From Phymorhynchus buccinoides (Eukaryota > Mollusca > Gastropoda > Neogastropoda > Raphitomidae): 64,000 nucleotides of DNA. The stretch is from the NCBI GenBank assembly GCA_017654935.2, contig CM065687.1, positions 18,640,987 to 18,704,986 of the forward strand. The letters run 5' to 3'. Both the position numbers and the translations under genes were made by a program. Shown here one piece after another: positions 43,925-56,600 of the stretch (position 1 is the first letter of the stretch; each line of letters starts with the position of its first letter). The notes beneath the pieces are model-generated. The model was not told the origin of the DNA. It did no database searches and saw only the letters and a list, made by a program, of their open reading frames with translations.

Positions 43925-43925
<1 letters not shown>

Positions 43926-44049
43926 TGTGTAGACAGGATGGGTGGGATTGGTGTTAGAATTGCATTTGCCTATCATCTTGTTTTAATCTGCTATTACTGT
44001 TGGGCAGATTTGTTTGATTTTTTATAAGACTGTGGTTCCGGATGACAAG

Positions 44050-44600
44050 ATGGCCAACCCTGAAGACCCTTTCTATCAGCTTTTCCAATCCAGATTTCAG
44101 GAGTGTGCCTGAACTACTTTCACCCAAGCATGCAGAAAGCACAGAACAAGGATTCACACACTCACTCAGCTCTTCCAGCTCCTGAAGACTCTTTCTATCA
44201 GCTTTTCCAATCCTGATTTCAGGAGTGTGCCTGAACTACTTTCACCCAAGCATGCAGAAAGCACAGAACAAGGATTCACACACTCACTCAGCTCTTCCAG
44301 CTCCTGAAGACTCTTTCTATCAGCTTTTCCAATCCTGATTTCAGGAGCATGCCTGAACTACTTTCACCCAAGCATGCAGAAAGCACAGAACAAGGATTCA
44401 CACACTCACTCAGCTCTTCCAGCTCCTGAAGACTCTTTCTATCAGCTTCTCCAATCCTGATTTCAGGAGCATGCCTGAACAACCTTCACCCAAGCATGCA
44501 GAAAGCACAGAACAAGGATTCACACACTCACTCAGCTCTTCCAGCTCCTGAAGACTCTTTCTGTCAGCTTTTCCTATCCTGATTTCAGGAGCGTGCCTGA
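44050..44600. repeat. 122 bp minisatellite, about 4.5 units, copy R2
   Basis: The word GAAGAC(C/T)CTTTCTATCAG recurs at 44063, 44185, 44307 and 44429, with a variant at 44551, each 122 bp apart. Units contain CAAGCATGCAGAAAGCACAG and GATTCACACACTCACTCAGC. R1 and L have only one shortened unit. The minus-strand frames through it are a by-product. Confidence 0.9.
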
Positions 44601-44748
44601 ACTGCTTTCACCCATGTTGAATTAACCCATCTTATTTTGTGTGTGTAAAAATAATGAGTTTTAAAGAACTGGAGACTTTACACTTTCACAGTTGTTCTTT
44701 ATAATAGTAGTTTCCATATTTACCCGGCCAGAGGCCGAGGTATTGCCA

Positions 44749-44931
<183 letters not shown>

Positions 44932-45017
44932 TATCGATTATGTTAAAAACTATTGTTTGGATTTTGATTAACAATTGGCAGAGGGGTAGACAGCTTGAAA
45001 AGGAAGCTTCCTTTCGT

Positions 45018-45475
45018 TAATTAACACCGTGCTGACCCTGACCTTGAAGTTTGACCTTGAAAACCGAAAATCTTTAAGGGGCCATAACTCCCACATCGTT
45101 GGTGTTAGAGTCTTCAAATGTGGCATGTAGTACATTGACTTATGCCCGTTCTGATGGTGGCATACCGATCAAGGTCAAGGTCACGGTCCGGGAGATCGGT
45201 AGGCCTTGAAAGTGGTAGGGGTCTACAAATTGGGGTTTACGCCATATTTTCCACATTTGTACTTGACAGAAGCGCTTCAGATTGTGTGTGGTACTGTATA
45301 CCATAGAGTAGAAAACATCCGAGCATAAATTATCGCCATGATGATCTTGACCTTGAAGTGTGACCTTGAAAACCGAAATTTCCTTCTTTGCGCAATATGT
45401 TTATTGTCCAAGCTGTATCTCGTGAACTAGAAGACATAAGCTCTTCAAATGTTGTGTCAGGATGTGACACTAACA
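45018..45475. repeat. AAGGTCA-rich repeat in intron after exon D, copy R2
   Basis: Contains GACCCTGACCTTGAAG, GATCAAGGTCAAGGTCACGG at about 45166-45185 and GTATCTCGTGAACTAGAAG. Third site of this family in the window and specific to R2 (R3 ends before it). Confidence 0.6.
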
Positions 45476-45556
45476 GTATAAGACATTCGTATATAAATTA
45501 TCCCCCGGAACTACAATGTTGCCGAGCGGCAGACATGTTTCCGGCCAACTACTTTT

Positions 45557-45629
<73 letters not shown>

Positions 45630-45636
45630 AGACAGA

Positions 45637-45668
<32 letters not shown>

Positions 45669-46170
45669 TATTGTTTATTGGGGGGGCGGGGGAGGGGAGA
45701 GGACATAACTCTGGCCGGGTTTGCATTGTCACAATGCCTTGCTGCTGCTCGGAGATGCACTTACAATGCGTTGCTGTCAACAATGACTGGATTTTGATTA
45801 AAAGCAATGGAGGGCAAGAGCATCATCGTCAGAAGTTTCCCTTTTTGATTAACTGGAGTTAAACTGAATTATCCTCTGGATGCAGAGACTTATTTTTGTC
45901 ATAATAGAAATGGAATTAACTCTTGTCCGAAGTAATCTTCCTGTCATTTCTGTAGTCAGTTGTTCAACGTATTTTCCATATTGCTGTTTTTTTTGTTCTT
46001 GTTTTTTCCCCTCCCTTTTATTTACACCTTAATGGGTATTTAATGAATAAAAGTATTCAGTGGAACAGGTTATGATTTTGTATTGATCTACCTGTCTTTC
46101 TGTCTCTTTGTAGAACTGATTGTTTTTCGTTTTTGTCTTTCAGTGTAAATCTGGATTCTCCCCCAGCTTC
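45476..46170. repeat. Intron D-E of copy R2 with (GA)n tract
   Basis: (GA)n at 45559-45626 plus AGAGAGAAAG to 45669. From 45775 (CAATGACTGGATTTTG) it is collinear with R1 20820-21410. No gene is seen. Confidence 0.6.
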
Positions 46171-46445
46171 AATTGATGATTGATAATGATTGATTTAATT
46201 TAAAGTCTGTTCACACAATGGTGATATTAGACGGGGGGGGGGGGGGGGGGGGGGGGGGAGAAAAAAGTTGTGTGCGAGTGTGCGAGTGTGCGCGCGCGCG
46301 TGTGTGTATGTGAATATGAGTGCGTGTGCAACAAATCCCTAACAAATTAATAACAACAAATAAATAAAAAAGTGAAAAAGAAAACAAATATTAAAGTTAA
46401 TTAACTCATGAACTAAAAGTAATCTTGCAATTCCCAGCTTCAATA
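46171..46445. mobile_element. Short insertion flanked by CCCAGCTTCAAT
   Basis: The word CCCAGCTTCAAT occurs at about 46161-46172 and again at about 46434-46445, while R1 has one (CTCTGCTTCAATAATG). Between them lie a poly-G run at 46231-46258, a GTGCGCG-rich tract and an A-rich end (AAATAAAAAAGTG). This could be a short retroelement insertion or the 5' leader of the LINE that follows. Confidence 0.5.
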
Positions 46446-47131
46446 ATGTTTCACGACTCTGCCCTTGTTGCCTCGCTACGTCATCTGCGTATAGGGATTA
46501 ATCTTCCACGCACGCGAGGCTGCAGAGGAGGAAAAAGGAAGCAACGGAAGATTTCTGTCGTCTGCTCCGTTCCTCGCCCTCCCCCTTCACCTACCAAACG
46601 GATGAGTATTTCTAACTTACTTACTGTTCCCGTTGCTTCGCCCACAAAATATGCTAATTTTATTGTTGCCCAGTTTAACCCCCGTTCCGTTGGCGTCCCA
46701 CAGAAACGTTCTTCTATTAATTATTTTATTGTAGAGAACGATGTTGATATTTTCTGCATCACTGAATCCTGGCTTCTGGCTTCGGGTGATGACGCTAAAT
46801 GCGCTGATCTCTCTCCCCCTGGCTACAAAACCATCTCCTATCCTCGCTCTTCACGTGGCGGAGGCATTGCCTTTGTCGTGCGTGAAAAACTGTGCCTCCA
46901 TCTCACCTCTACCTCCCTCTTCCCCTTTCCACACTCCTCCTTTGAACTGGCCCAGCTCTCCGTTACTCTCCGTCAGCACTGCCTCCAGCTTTTCTGCCTC
47001 TACCGCCCCCCTCCCAACAAGAAAAACAATCTTTCGGACTCCCTCTTCCTCGACGAGTTTCCCTCTTTGCTGGAGCACTGCAACACTATCAGCGGTGTTC
47101 CAATCATCATGGGAGACTTTAACATTCATGT
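46446..47131 (+). CDS. Non-LTR retrotransposon endonuclease, 5' part (cut by gap)
   Basis: An open frame runs into the gap. After an Arg/Lys-rich leader it shows the apurinic-type endonuclease fold: QFNPRSVGVPQKRSSIN, then DVDIFCITESWL with the catalytic Glu, SRGGGIAFVVRE, and GDFNIH with the Asp/Asn pair at the contig end. These are typical of CR1/Jockey-type LINE ORF2. The reverse transcriptase would be in the gap. The ATG at 46446 lies in host-like sequence, so the true start may be a later Met such as MSISNLL. Confidence 0.8.
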
Positions 47132-47631
47132 NNNNNNNNNNNNNNNNNNNNNNNNNNNNNNNNNNNNNNNNNNNNNNNNNNNNNNNNNNNNNNNNNNNNN
47201 NNNNNNNNNNNNNNNNNNNNNNNNNNNNNNNNNNNNNNNNNNNNNNNNNNNNNNNNNNNNNNNNNNNNNNNNNNNNNNNNNNNNNNNNNNNNNNNNNNNN
47301 NNNNNNNNNNNNNNNNNNNNNNNNNNNNNNNNNNNNNNNNNNNNNNNNNNNNNNNNNNNNNNNNNNNNNNNNNNNNNNNNNNNNNNNNNNNNNNNNNNNN
47401 NNNNNNNNNNNNNNNNNNNNNNNNNNNNNNNNNNNNNNNNNNNNNNNNNNNNNNNNNNNNNNNNNNNNNNNNNNNNNNNNNNNNNNNNNNNNNNNNNNNN
47501 NNNNNNNNNNNNNNNNNNNNNNNNNNNNNNNNNNNNNNNNNNNNNNNNNNNNNNNNNNNNNNNNNNNNNNNNNNNNNNNNNNNNNNNNNNNNNNNNNNNN
47601 NNNNNNNNNNNNNNNNNNNNNNNNNNNNNNN
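47132..47631. other. Assembly gap of exactly 500 N
   Basis: All N. The left contig ends in a LINE and the right contig starts in the middle of exon B, so nothing supports direct adjacency. Confidence 0.98.
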
Positions 47632-47683
47632 TGGGCAACTGTCTCGCCTTCTTCTTCGTCTGGTCAGGACTCAACGTCATTCT
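47632..47683 (+). CDS. SLC2A13-like exon B (3' part), copy R3
   Basis: Only GNCLAFFFVWSGLNVIL remains because the contig starts here. Donor GTGAGTGG. It is identical to R2. Confidence 0.85.
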
Positions 47684-50600
47684 GTGAGTGGGGAATGCAT
47701 AAGACCTCGTGTACACAGTTCATGCCGAAATCCCATGCGCAATCCGTAAATAAGTAAAAGAAAGAAGGGAAAAAAATGTACGGATTAGGGGAAATACGGA
47801 CACGTGTGCAAATCTTTCCCTTCTTTCTTTTACTTATTTACGGATTTCGCGCACGGAATCTCCGCATGTATGTGTACGTACCCTAAGAGGTTTTTTAAAA
47901 TTGTTTGTTTTAGATAAATAGTTCTCAAAGGTCCATTTTGATCATGATGATCACGATCATCAACATCACAATCATCATCATTATCATCGTCGTGATTGTC
48001 ATCATGATCATGATCGTTTTCATCATGATGATGATGATGGTGATGCATCATTATCATCAGTCATAACCCAAGGTGTGGTCCGTTTAGCTAACACACCACT
48101 TTCGAGACACCACTTTGGTGATATGATCATGATGGTGGATGTGAGGATGATGATGATGATGATGGAACAGACCTTGCAAAACTATTTATGTAAATGAAAC
48201 AAATATCATACTCAAACAAGTTTTCTAGATGGACTTGACTTTCAAAGCGTAGCTAAAGACGATGAACACTAAAATGTACGATGAGGGTGCATCTTTCAGT
48301 TTATATACACCAACTTAAAAGTTAAGAACCACCTTGTGCGGTTCATTTATGTTCTACATTGGGGCATGTTGAAATGATATACATTTTGTGTGTAATCTTA
48401 CATTTTCTAAGTTTGTGGATACAAAAATCGCCGTTCTTCTTCTTCTTAAAGGTTTTTCGGTGGACTGATCATAAAGAGCGTGGGTTTCCCAGCGGAGATG
48501 GCCGTGTGGATCCAGGGCCTGATTCCCCTGGCCATCTTCATGGGACAGCTGCCCGGTGTTTTGGCCGTGGAAAAGTACGGCAGGAGACCCATTGTCCTCG
48601 TCAGCGTTGGAGGTTAGTTGGTTAACTAGGGTTAAAAGGTAAAAGCTTACGTATCCATTTATAACGGTGGAAGAGTGGCTCAGAGGTAATGTATGCGCCT
48701 CGAAAATCAACAAACCCGGGTTCCTTTCTGAGCTGCAGGAGAATGTTTTTCCCTGCTCATTCTTCACTAGATCTTATGGTCTGAACACTAGATTTACCAC
48801 TTGATTAAGCACTGTCTATCCCCATCCCCGCCCATAGATAAAACAATAGCGTGTGAGTGTAAAGCTGTGTATAATATATCTGTGTCCCCTTTTTTCATTT
48901 TGATATGTGGAACATTATGTTGATATTGTATTGCTATTTCATATGCTTTCTGTTTGTTGCTGTAAATATTTATAAGCTAATTTTCTCTTTCTTTTTCTAT
49001 TTCCTTAATCAGTATGGTTTATGTTTCGTGCATGTATGTTTGGTTTATGCTTCTGTTTATGGATGGCTTGATGACAAAAAAGCATGTATGTTTGCTTATT
49101 CAATGTCCATCTTTAAATAAAATTTTGACTTGACTTGACTGTGCCTAGGGCCTGGTGAGCATATATTTACAACTCCTTTTTTTTTTTGCTGTCCCATCTT
49201 CTGGGCCGTACGCCACTCATTCAGAGTCCCAATTCGCAGCCACACCTCCGCATGTTCAGGTCGCAGAATCCGAGACCAGAAGTCCAAGAGGAGCGAATCT
49301 ATGTTAGGCCGTCAGGAGGCAACCAACCGAGGAGACACTGCACTGCTGCTGTGTCACTTCGGTGGAGTTCAGTATATGTTTATCCTTTTCTATCACTTGT
49401 TTCCTAGCCTACTTTATATTGATGTGAGTTGCATGGTGAGTGGATTAGGGAGCAAGAGGGTCATTGGGTGTGGTGTGAGAGTTACGTGTTACACATTTTG
49501 TTTAAATGTAAATTTCTGTCTCATGCTTGTTTTGTTTGTGGCTCAAGCCACAAATCTATAACTCACTTTGTCGGTCTGTCTGTCTGTCTGTCGGTCCAAA
49601 ATTGTCGCACATATTGACAAAATTGTCGCACATATTGTAAAAGAGAAAAAAATACTTGGGCATAAATCTTCATTTTAAAGCGTACACAATAATAAACATA
49701 CGTAATACAGACACTGCAACAGACACGACGAGTATGCGGTGCTTCTTTCGATGAGCATAAGTAGGATAAATAGTTTTAAATGTTTTCCAAAAGATATAAA
49801 AAGTTACGAAATGGTGCTTACAGATTAAAATTATTCAAAAGCCAGGGGAGGCGACTCAGTGTATGTAATGATTGGAGTGGTAAAAATAGACCGCTGCCAC
49901 AAACGATTGCGAATCCGCGCTTGTTTCATTAATAATTCTGATTTTTATTTTGATGTCTTTTATCTTGTATTTTACACGGTGGGAAGCCATTTTCCATGCG
50001 CGTTTGTACAATCGACAATTAAAAAAACTTGTAACTTATTGGAAAGTGGAGTCTATGAAATGTCTATCCTTGCACTGACGTGACCTCCTTCATGTAATCA
50101 CGTACCTATGTGCACATGGGAGAAAATGAGGAGTAGTGTCATTTCCTAAAGACTTAAAACATTGAACCGAACAGGACTCGAGCCCTCGATTCGCAGTCAT
50201 TTTGCATCCGAGACAACTGTTTTCTTCGCTCGACAAGAGCAGAACCTGTGTGCTTTTTAAAGGTGGACCCTGACGGATGAGTGTTTACAAGAAACACGTC
50301 GGGATCACCAGAAAGACAGCCTTTTCAAGGATCGGATCACTCACTTTGCTCTGGTTTCCTAGAATTTAAGCCGTCAAAACGGCGATTCCTCCTTGGCGGA
50401 GATGCCGGAAAGAGTAGCCAATCTACTTTAACCATACTGTACCAACACCTGAAACAATTGCATTAGCGTTAAGCGACCTGGAGCTATACCATAGCACATA
50501 GAAAAACGAAAGTAGGCATCTGGCCTTGACCCCTAGCCGGATGTGGGGCGGGAGTGATCCCCCCTTACCGGTCTAGCAGTGGCTAGGCCAATGAGCGCCT

Positions 50601-53600
50601 ACTTCCGCCATTACTATTTTCCAGCGTTCATGGCAAGACCTGGGCTACCAGCACTCTGACTTTTTTCTTCTATTGCACTCTAACTAGGTGGGTTTGTTCC
50701 ATTTCCTCCTATCATCGGACATAGGGTGTATCTGAGTCTCGATTGACTCAGTTTTTATAGTTCTCTTTTTTCTAGAACTTGAGATATAATTTTCTTTGTC
50801 GCGTCGCTCACTCGCCGTGCTCCAGTGCACGCGCGCACGCACTCGTTATGGCCACTTCTGGCTCAAACTCGAATGTTTCTCCTAAAGTTCAGGTTGACCC
50901 CGTGGTCCATTCTCCTCTTCCTAGGGACGAAGCAGGCCGTTTCCGTTCTAAGGAATCTTCGGATAAATCCATCCGTTCAGTTTCTCACAAATCGAGGTCC
51001 AAGCACTCGAAGTCTCAGCGCTCTCATTCTCAGTCTTCACCGTGTGGGCCTCCTAGGCCCTCTTCGGTCCCAGTGTTGTCGGGTTTCACATTCTCACCAC
51101 CGAAGTGTAAGGCCTCTTGGCCAGATTCGTCTTTAGGTCCGGTTGTGCCTTTCTGTTCAGACAGGAGGCCTCTCTCCACCAAGGCCACCACCTCTACCCG
51201 GGCTTCGACTTCAACTTCATGGGATAAGTCGCAGCCGCGCATGTCTGTCGCCCCGAGTGGCAAGTTTGCACTCGGGGGCCCGCCTAGTCTCCCCACCCCT
51301 TTCGAGGGAGGGCGAAGGAGGTCCCCTTCCGACCATAGGTCGAGGTCTTACGACTGGGGCCTCGGGCAGACATCCCGGTGTCTCGAAGGGAACTCGAGCC
51401 CGGAAGGCCGTAGGCCTCTCGACACCTCCCCGGCCGGGGAGCCCGAGGCCTACCGGCTAACACCCCCTCGTCGTCGGAAAGTCTCCGACGGCGTGAAGGG
51501 TGCCTCTCATGGACGCTTCGCCCTGGCCGCGGGCCTCTGTCCGAGAGGTTCTCCCGGTGATCCCCCCAATGGTGGGGACACCGGTCGAGTCTATTCCAGG
51601 CCTGGAGGCCCTACACCTCGGCTCCGGATGGACCCGGAGCCGGTGGACGAAGGCCTCCCCGCCAGTGCAGCCTATCGCCGTTCGGGCCACCGTAGCCCCC
51701 GGTCGGCCGACCGTGGTGGCAAGCGGCCCCGCTCGGCCTCTCCGTCTCCCTCGGGCCTCCCCCACCGGGCCTCCCTCAGGCCCGGGCCTCCCTCGGTAGG
51801 AGGCCTCGGGGGCCGTGGCCTAGTAGGCCGCGGCCTCCCCGGCACTCCAGGCCGCGGACAGGATGGGCCTCCCCCGGCGGGTCACCGGGGAGGCCTCGGC
51901 CTCCCTGGCTCCCCGGGCCGCGGGCAGGATGGAGCCCTCTCCCCACAGTCTTCCGTTGGCGAACCAGATCTAGGCCTCTCTCGGCCGGGTTCACCCATGA
52001 ACCACGGATCCTCGGAGGCTTCTTTGTCTCCGACACGTTCTCCTCCGGCATTTGACGAACGTCTTCTCAAAGCCATCAGGGAATCTTTTCGCAATCTTCC
52101 TCCTCCAGCTTCACCCGTCGACCCTCCAGTTGTGCGGGACTCTTCCAACCAGGCCCTCCTGGACGTGATCGGCGGGGCGTGCCCGGATGTGGTCCGCCTC
52201 TCCGCTCCCGTCTCGGCCTCGGCCACAGGCCAGTCGGCTGGCTCTTTCCAGCAAGGGAAAGACCATCTTTTCCTTCAGCCTCCCTCCTGCCTCCAGGAGT
52301 CTATTCTCCGGGCGGAGGAATCGTTGCGTACAGGAAGGCTGATGGACGACAGGCGCTTCGCTCAAGGCCACTCTGTGCGCAGTCGCGAAGAGTCTTCGTC
52401 CTCCGGCTCTTTCTTGGTTCCCCAGTTCCGGACGGTTCTGGGTCTCCATGACGACTATCTCCCTTTCGCCCGTTTCTCAAAACCCTCGGGGGTAGAGAGT
52501 GACAGACTCAAGTGTTCGGAAGGATGTCACTCTTTCACCCTCAAGGCCTCCTCCTTCAGGACCCTCGAAGTAGCTCTTTCGGACGCTCTCAAAGGCTGCG
52601 GGGTCGCGAGTTCTCTCGCTCAAACCGCTTCGGACTCCTTGGGGAGCTCTGCTCCCTCTCGGTCCCCGATGGACTTTCGCTTGTTCGAGCAAGTTGACGA
52701 ACCGGCTGTGGGAGTCTCTCTCGCCGCGCTCGGTGAGGCTCTCCAGAGTCTTACGGATGTCCTCGCCTCCCTCAAGGTCCAAACCTCCGCGATCGCAAGG
52801 GACAGCTTTCTCGCGAAGGCAAAAACCCTCTCGGCTAGGGAGAAAGAGCAACTCCGTTCCCTTCCTCTTCCCCTTTCGGGCCTCTTCGGGGAGGAAGCTC
52901 TCGGCTCGGTGATCAAGCTGTCTTCGGAGCGTAAGGCTCAGGACGGCCACGAGGCCATGTTGGCTCTGCTCGTCAAGCAGGCCAGGCAGAGCTCGGAATC
53001 GCACTCTGCTCGGTTCAGGCCAGGGGGTCGGTCCCTGGAGCGCAGAAAGCGCTCAATCTTCCCGAGGACTCAGGACTCCAAGTCCTCTCAGTACGTGGCT
53101 AGGCACACGGGAGGTCACCGTCCTCACCGCCCTCGCAACCCCTCTACGAGGGGCTCTTCCCGACCGGCCGGCGGGAAGCCGCAACAGTCTTTTCGGTAGA
53201 GCCCGCGCGCTGCCGGGAACCGGCAGGCGTCGTGGCGTCCAGCGTGGATGCCCTGTCTCAGGCGTATCCCGCTTGGCGCTCGCTTGTCGACAACGCCTGG
53301 ATTCTCGGCGTCGTGCGGGAAGGGTATAGGTTCCCCTTCGAGCTAGAACCGCCACTCTCGGCAAAACCGATCGCTTTCTCCCCCCCGGCAGACCCAGTAC
53401 GGTTGGCGATACTGCAACAGGAAGTCGACTCTCTGGTCGTCAAGGGCGCAGTCTCCCGGGTCCCTCTTCCAGGACCCGGTTTCTACTCGCGTCTCTTCAC
53501 GGTCACGAAGAAGTCGGGCGGTTACCGCCCTGTTCTGGATCTGTCTCCGCTGAACAAGTTTCTTCACAAAACCAGGTTCAAGATGGAAACTCCGTCCACG

Positions 53601-56600
53601 GTCCGTTCATTCATACGTCCAGGGGACTGGGCAACCTCAGTGGACTTGCAAGACGCTTACTTCCATCTGTCCATCCACCCTTCCCGCAGAAAGTTTCTCC
53701 GCTTCGTCTGGAAGGGAGAAACTTTCCAATTCAACGCCCTACCGTTCGGTCTCTCTCTGGCCCCCTGGATCTTCACCAAGGTGACCAGAGAGCTGGCCGC
53801 TCTGGCCCGCTCACAGGGACTGCGGTTAAAGGTCTTTCTCGACGACTGGCTTTTACTCGCATCCTCTCGCGCTCTCTCGCTCGACCACACCCGAGTTCTT
53901 GCGGACCTCTCGCTTCGGCTGGGGTTCCGCATCAACTCCAAGAAGTCAGATCTGACCCCCTCTCAGACCTTCACCTATCTCGGCATGTGCTTCGACACCG
54001 TGAACTTTACGGTCACGGCGTCCGAGGGCAGGCTTTCAGCCATTGTCAGTCTCGTGGCCGACCTCTCAGAGGCGAAGTCGGCCACGTTTCGCCGACTCCT
54101 CAGCCTTTTGGGCCTCATGGAGTCGGTAGCGGAGCTCCTCCCGTTGGGCAGAGTGCGCAAAAGGCCACTGCAACGGGAGTTGACGGCGCGCATCCTGGAC
54201 CCATCCCACTTCGACCAGCAGGTCGCGTTGGGGGATTGGTTTCGGAAGGCGGTCATGGCTTGGACCGACCCGTGTTGGATGAACAGCATGGTCCCAATCA
54301 GTCGTTTGGGTTCCCAGCTGTTCATCCACACGGATGCCTCCCTAAGCGGGTGGGGAGCCCATATGGAGACGGAAGAAACCTCGGGCGTGTGGACAGAGCC
54401 ACAAACACGTCTCCATATCAACTGGCTCGAGTTGGAAGCCATCCGGCTGGCCCTGATCCACTTTCTCCCCGCGATTCGGGGAAAGGGGGTCACGGTCTGC
54501 GGAGACAACTCGACCAGCTTGGCGTACCTCCGTCGTCAGGGGGGCACCCGCTCAGCCTCCCTGTCTCTGACGGCGGAGGACACTCTGGTTTGGGCCGACA
54601 GCCACGGGATCTCCCTGTCAGTGGAGTGAGTATTTGTCCCGGGAAAACTCAATGTTCTGGCGGACCAACTCAGCCGCTCTCATCAGGTGCTTCAAACGGA
54701 GTGGACGATTGCGCATCGGGCCTTGACCCCAGTCTGGAGACGCTGGGGCAAGCCCATGGTGGATCTCTTTGCCACGAGGTACAGCAATCGTCTACCTCTG
54801 TACGTGTCCCCAGTCAGGGACCCTCAGGCCTTGGCCCGCAACGCCTTTGCGATGTCTTGGTCGGGGATGTCGGTTTACGCCTACCCCCCCGACTGCGTTG
54901 CTCACGAAAGTCTTGGCCAAGTGCCTCCTGGAAAGACCAGACATGATCCTCGTCGCGCCCCATTGGCCGACTCAACACTGGTTTCCAGAACTGCTGGCTC
55001 TGGCCAGGGACGGCCCCCTCATGCTGGGGCTCACACCCAAGACCCTCCTCCAGCCAAGGAGCGGTCTAGGCCATCCAAACCCTTTCAGGCTAAACCTGGC
55101 CGCATGGAAACTATAAAACTCGGTTTCCGGCGACAGGGCTTCTCTTCGAGAACCGTGGAACTTCTGCTGACCTCTCGGCGCCAATCCACCAATGCCTTGT
55201 ACGATTTGCGCTGGAAGGCATGGTTCTCTTTCTGCGCGCGCAAGAAATTTGACGCGCTGCGCCCTTCCACAGTCCAGTTTGTGGAGTTCTTGTCACATCT
55301 GCACAGAACTAAGGGCCTCTCTGCTCAGACCCTTTCTGGCTACAGGGCCTCTCTCATCAACACCATTTCGTTAGCTTTGGGTTTTGACCGAACCTCTAAG
55401 CTTTCCGCTCCGCAGGTTTCCCACTTCCTGGACGCGGTGCGTTTACGGGCCCCGGCGAGGACTGTCCGGGTCCCTCAGTGGGACGTGTTTCTTGTGTTGA
55501 ATTATTTAAGGGATCGTTGTGAACCTCTCTCTTCCCTTTCCCTCAAAGTCCTCACTCTCAAGACGGTTTTCTTGATTGCTTTGGCATCGACCAGACGGGT
55601 CAGTGGCCTCCACGCCCTTAGCGGACTCCCCAGGGACGTGGAGTTCTCCGGGGATTTTTCGTCGGTTTCTCTTTGCTTTCTGCCCGAGTTCAGGGCCAAA
55701 AATCAACCCGGCGATGTCGAGTCACCTCTCCTCTCCATCCCCAGTCTTAGGACTATCCTCTGTCCGGATGACGCCGACCGCTTCCTTTGTCCGGTCCGCG
55801 CCCTCAGGTCCTATCTCTCCAGAACCAAGGGTTTTAGGGGTTCTAGGAGGAGACTGTTTCTCTCTATCAACCCTAAGTACACTAAGGACGTTTCAAAGAA
55901 CACGGTTGCTAGATGGTTGCTAGACTGTATCAAGCTTTCCTATTCTCAGTCTCCAGTTAGCCTGCCATCTGGCTCTGTCAGGGTCCACGAGCTCCGCGCA
56001 ATCAGCGCCTCGCTCGCTCTGGTTAAGGGGGTGCCCATGGTTAAAATAATGTCATCCGCTTACTGGAGGTCGCTCAACACCTTCCTCAGCTTCTACCTGC
56101 GGGACATCTCCACGCAGCACGACGACGACTCCTTCACGATCAAGAAGGTAGTTGTCGCCCAGACCTCCGTCTCCCTCTAAAACCAGTGAGTACGGGGACA
56201 AGCTCCCATCAGCCACCCCCTATGTTGTTTTTTAGTGGGTATATCATTGCAATGATGTTTTGGGGCAATATTGGGGCACACACACCCCACCCCCCCTTTT
56301 TCCCCAACTCTTTTGCCTAGGATTACCTAGTTGTCTAAGAGGAAAAAAGGGAGTACAGGGGTTCTGTTTTTCAGAAGAGTGTTCGTGGGAAAAAAGCTCC
56401 CAGGTTCTTGCTCTCACTCTGTGGTTTGGGGGTATTGAAGCATCTACCCTCCTCCACTTTGGTAATCTGCAATTGTTTCAGGTGTTGGTACAGTATGGTT
56501 AAAGTAGATTGGTGGATTTTTATTAATCCCTACTATCTATTTAACTTAATACTTACCAACACCTGAAACAAACGAGGTACCCTCCCTTGTATCCTCCCTC

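Noticed and set aside
46425..47687. Open frame joining the LINE endonuclease to SLC2A13-like exon B across the gap
   Set aside because: It passes through 500 N. The two ends belong to different contigs and unrelated genes.
51030..52449. Long reverse-strand frames opposite the DIRS gag-like frame
   Set aside because: Shadow frames caused by the strong GC bias at third positions.
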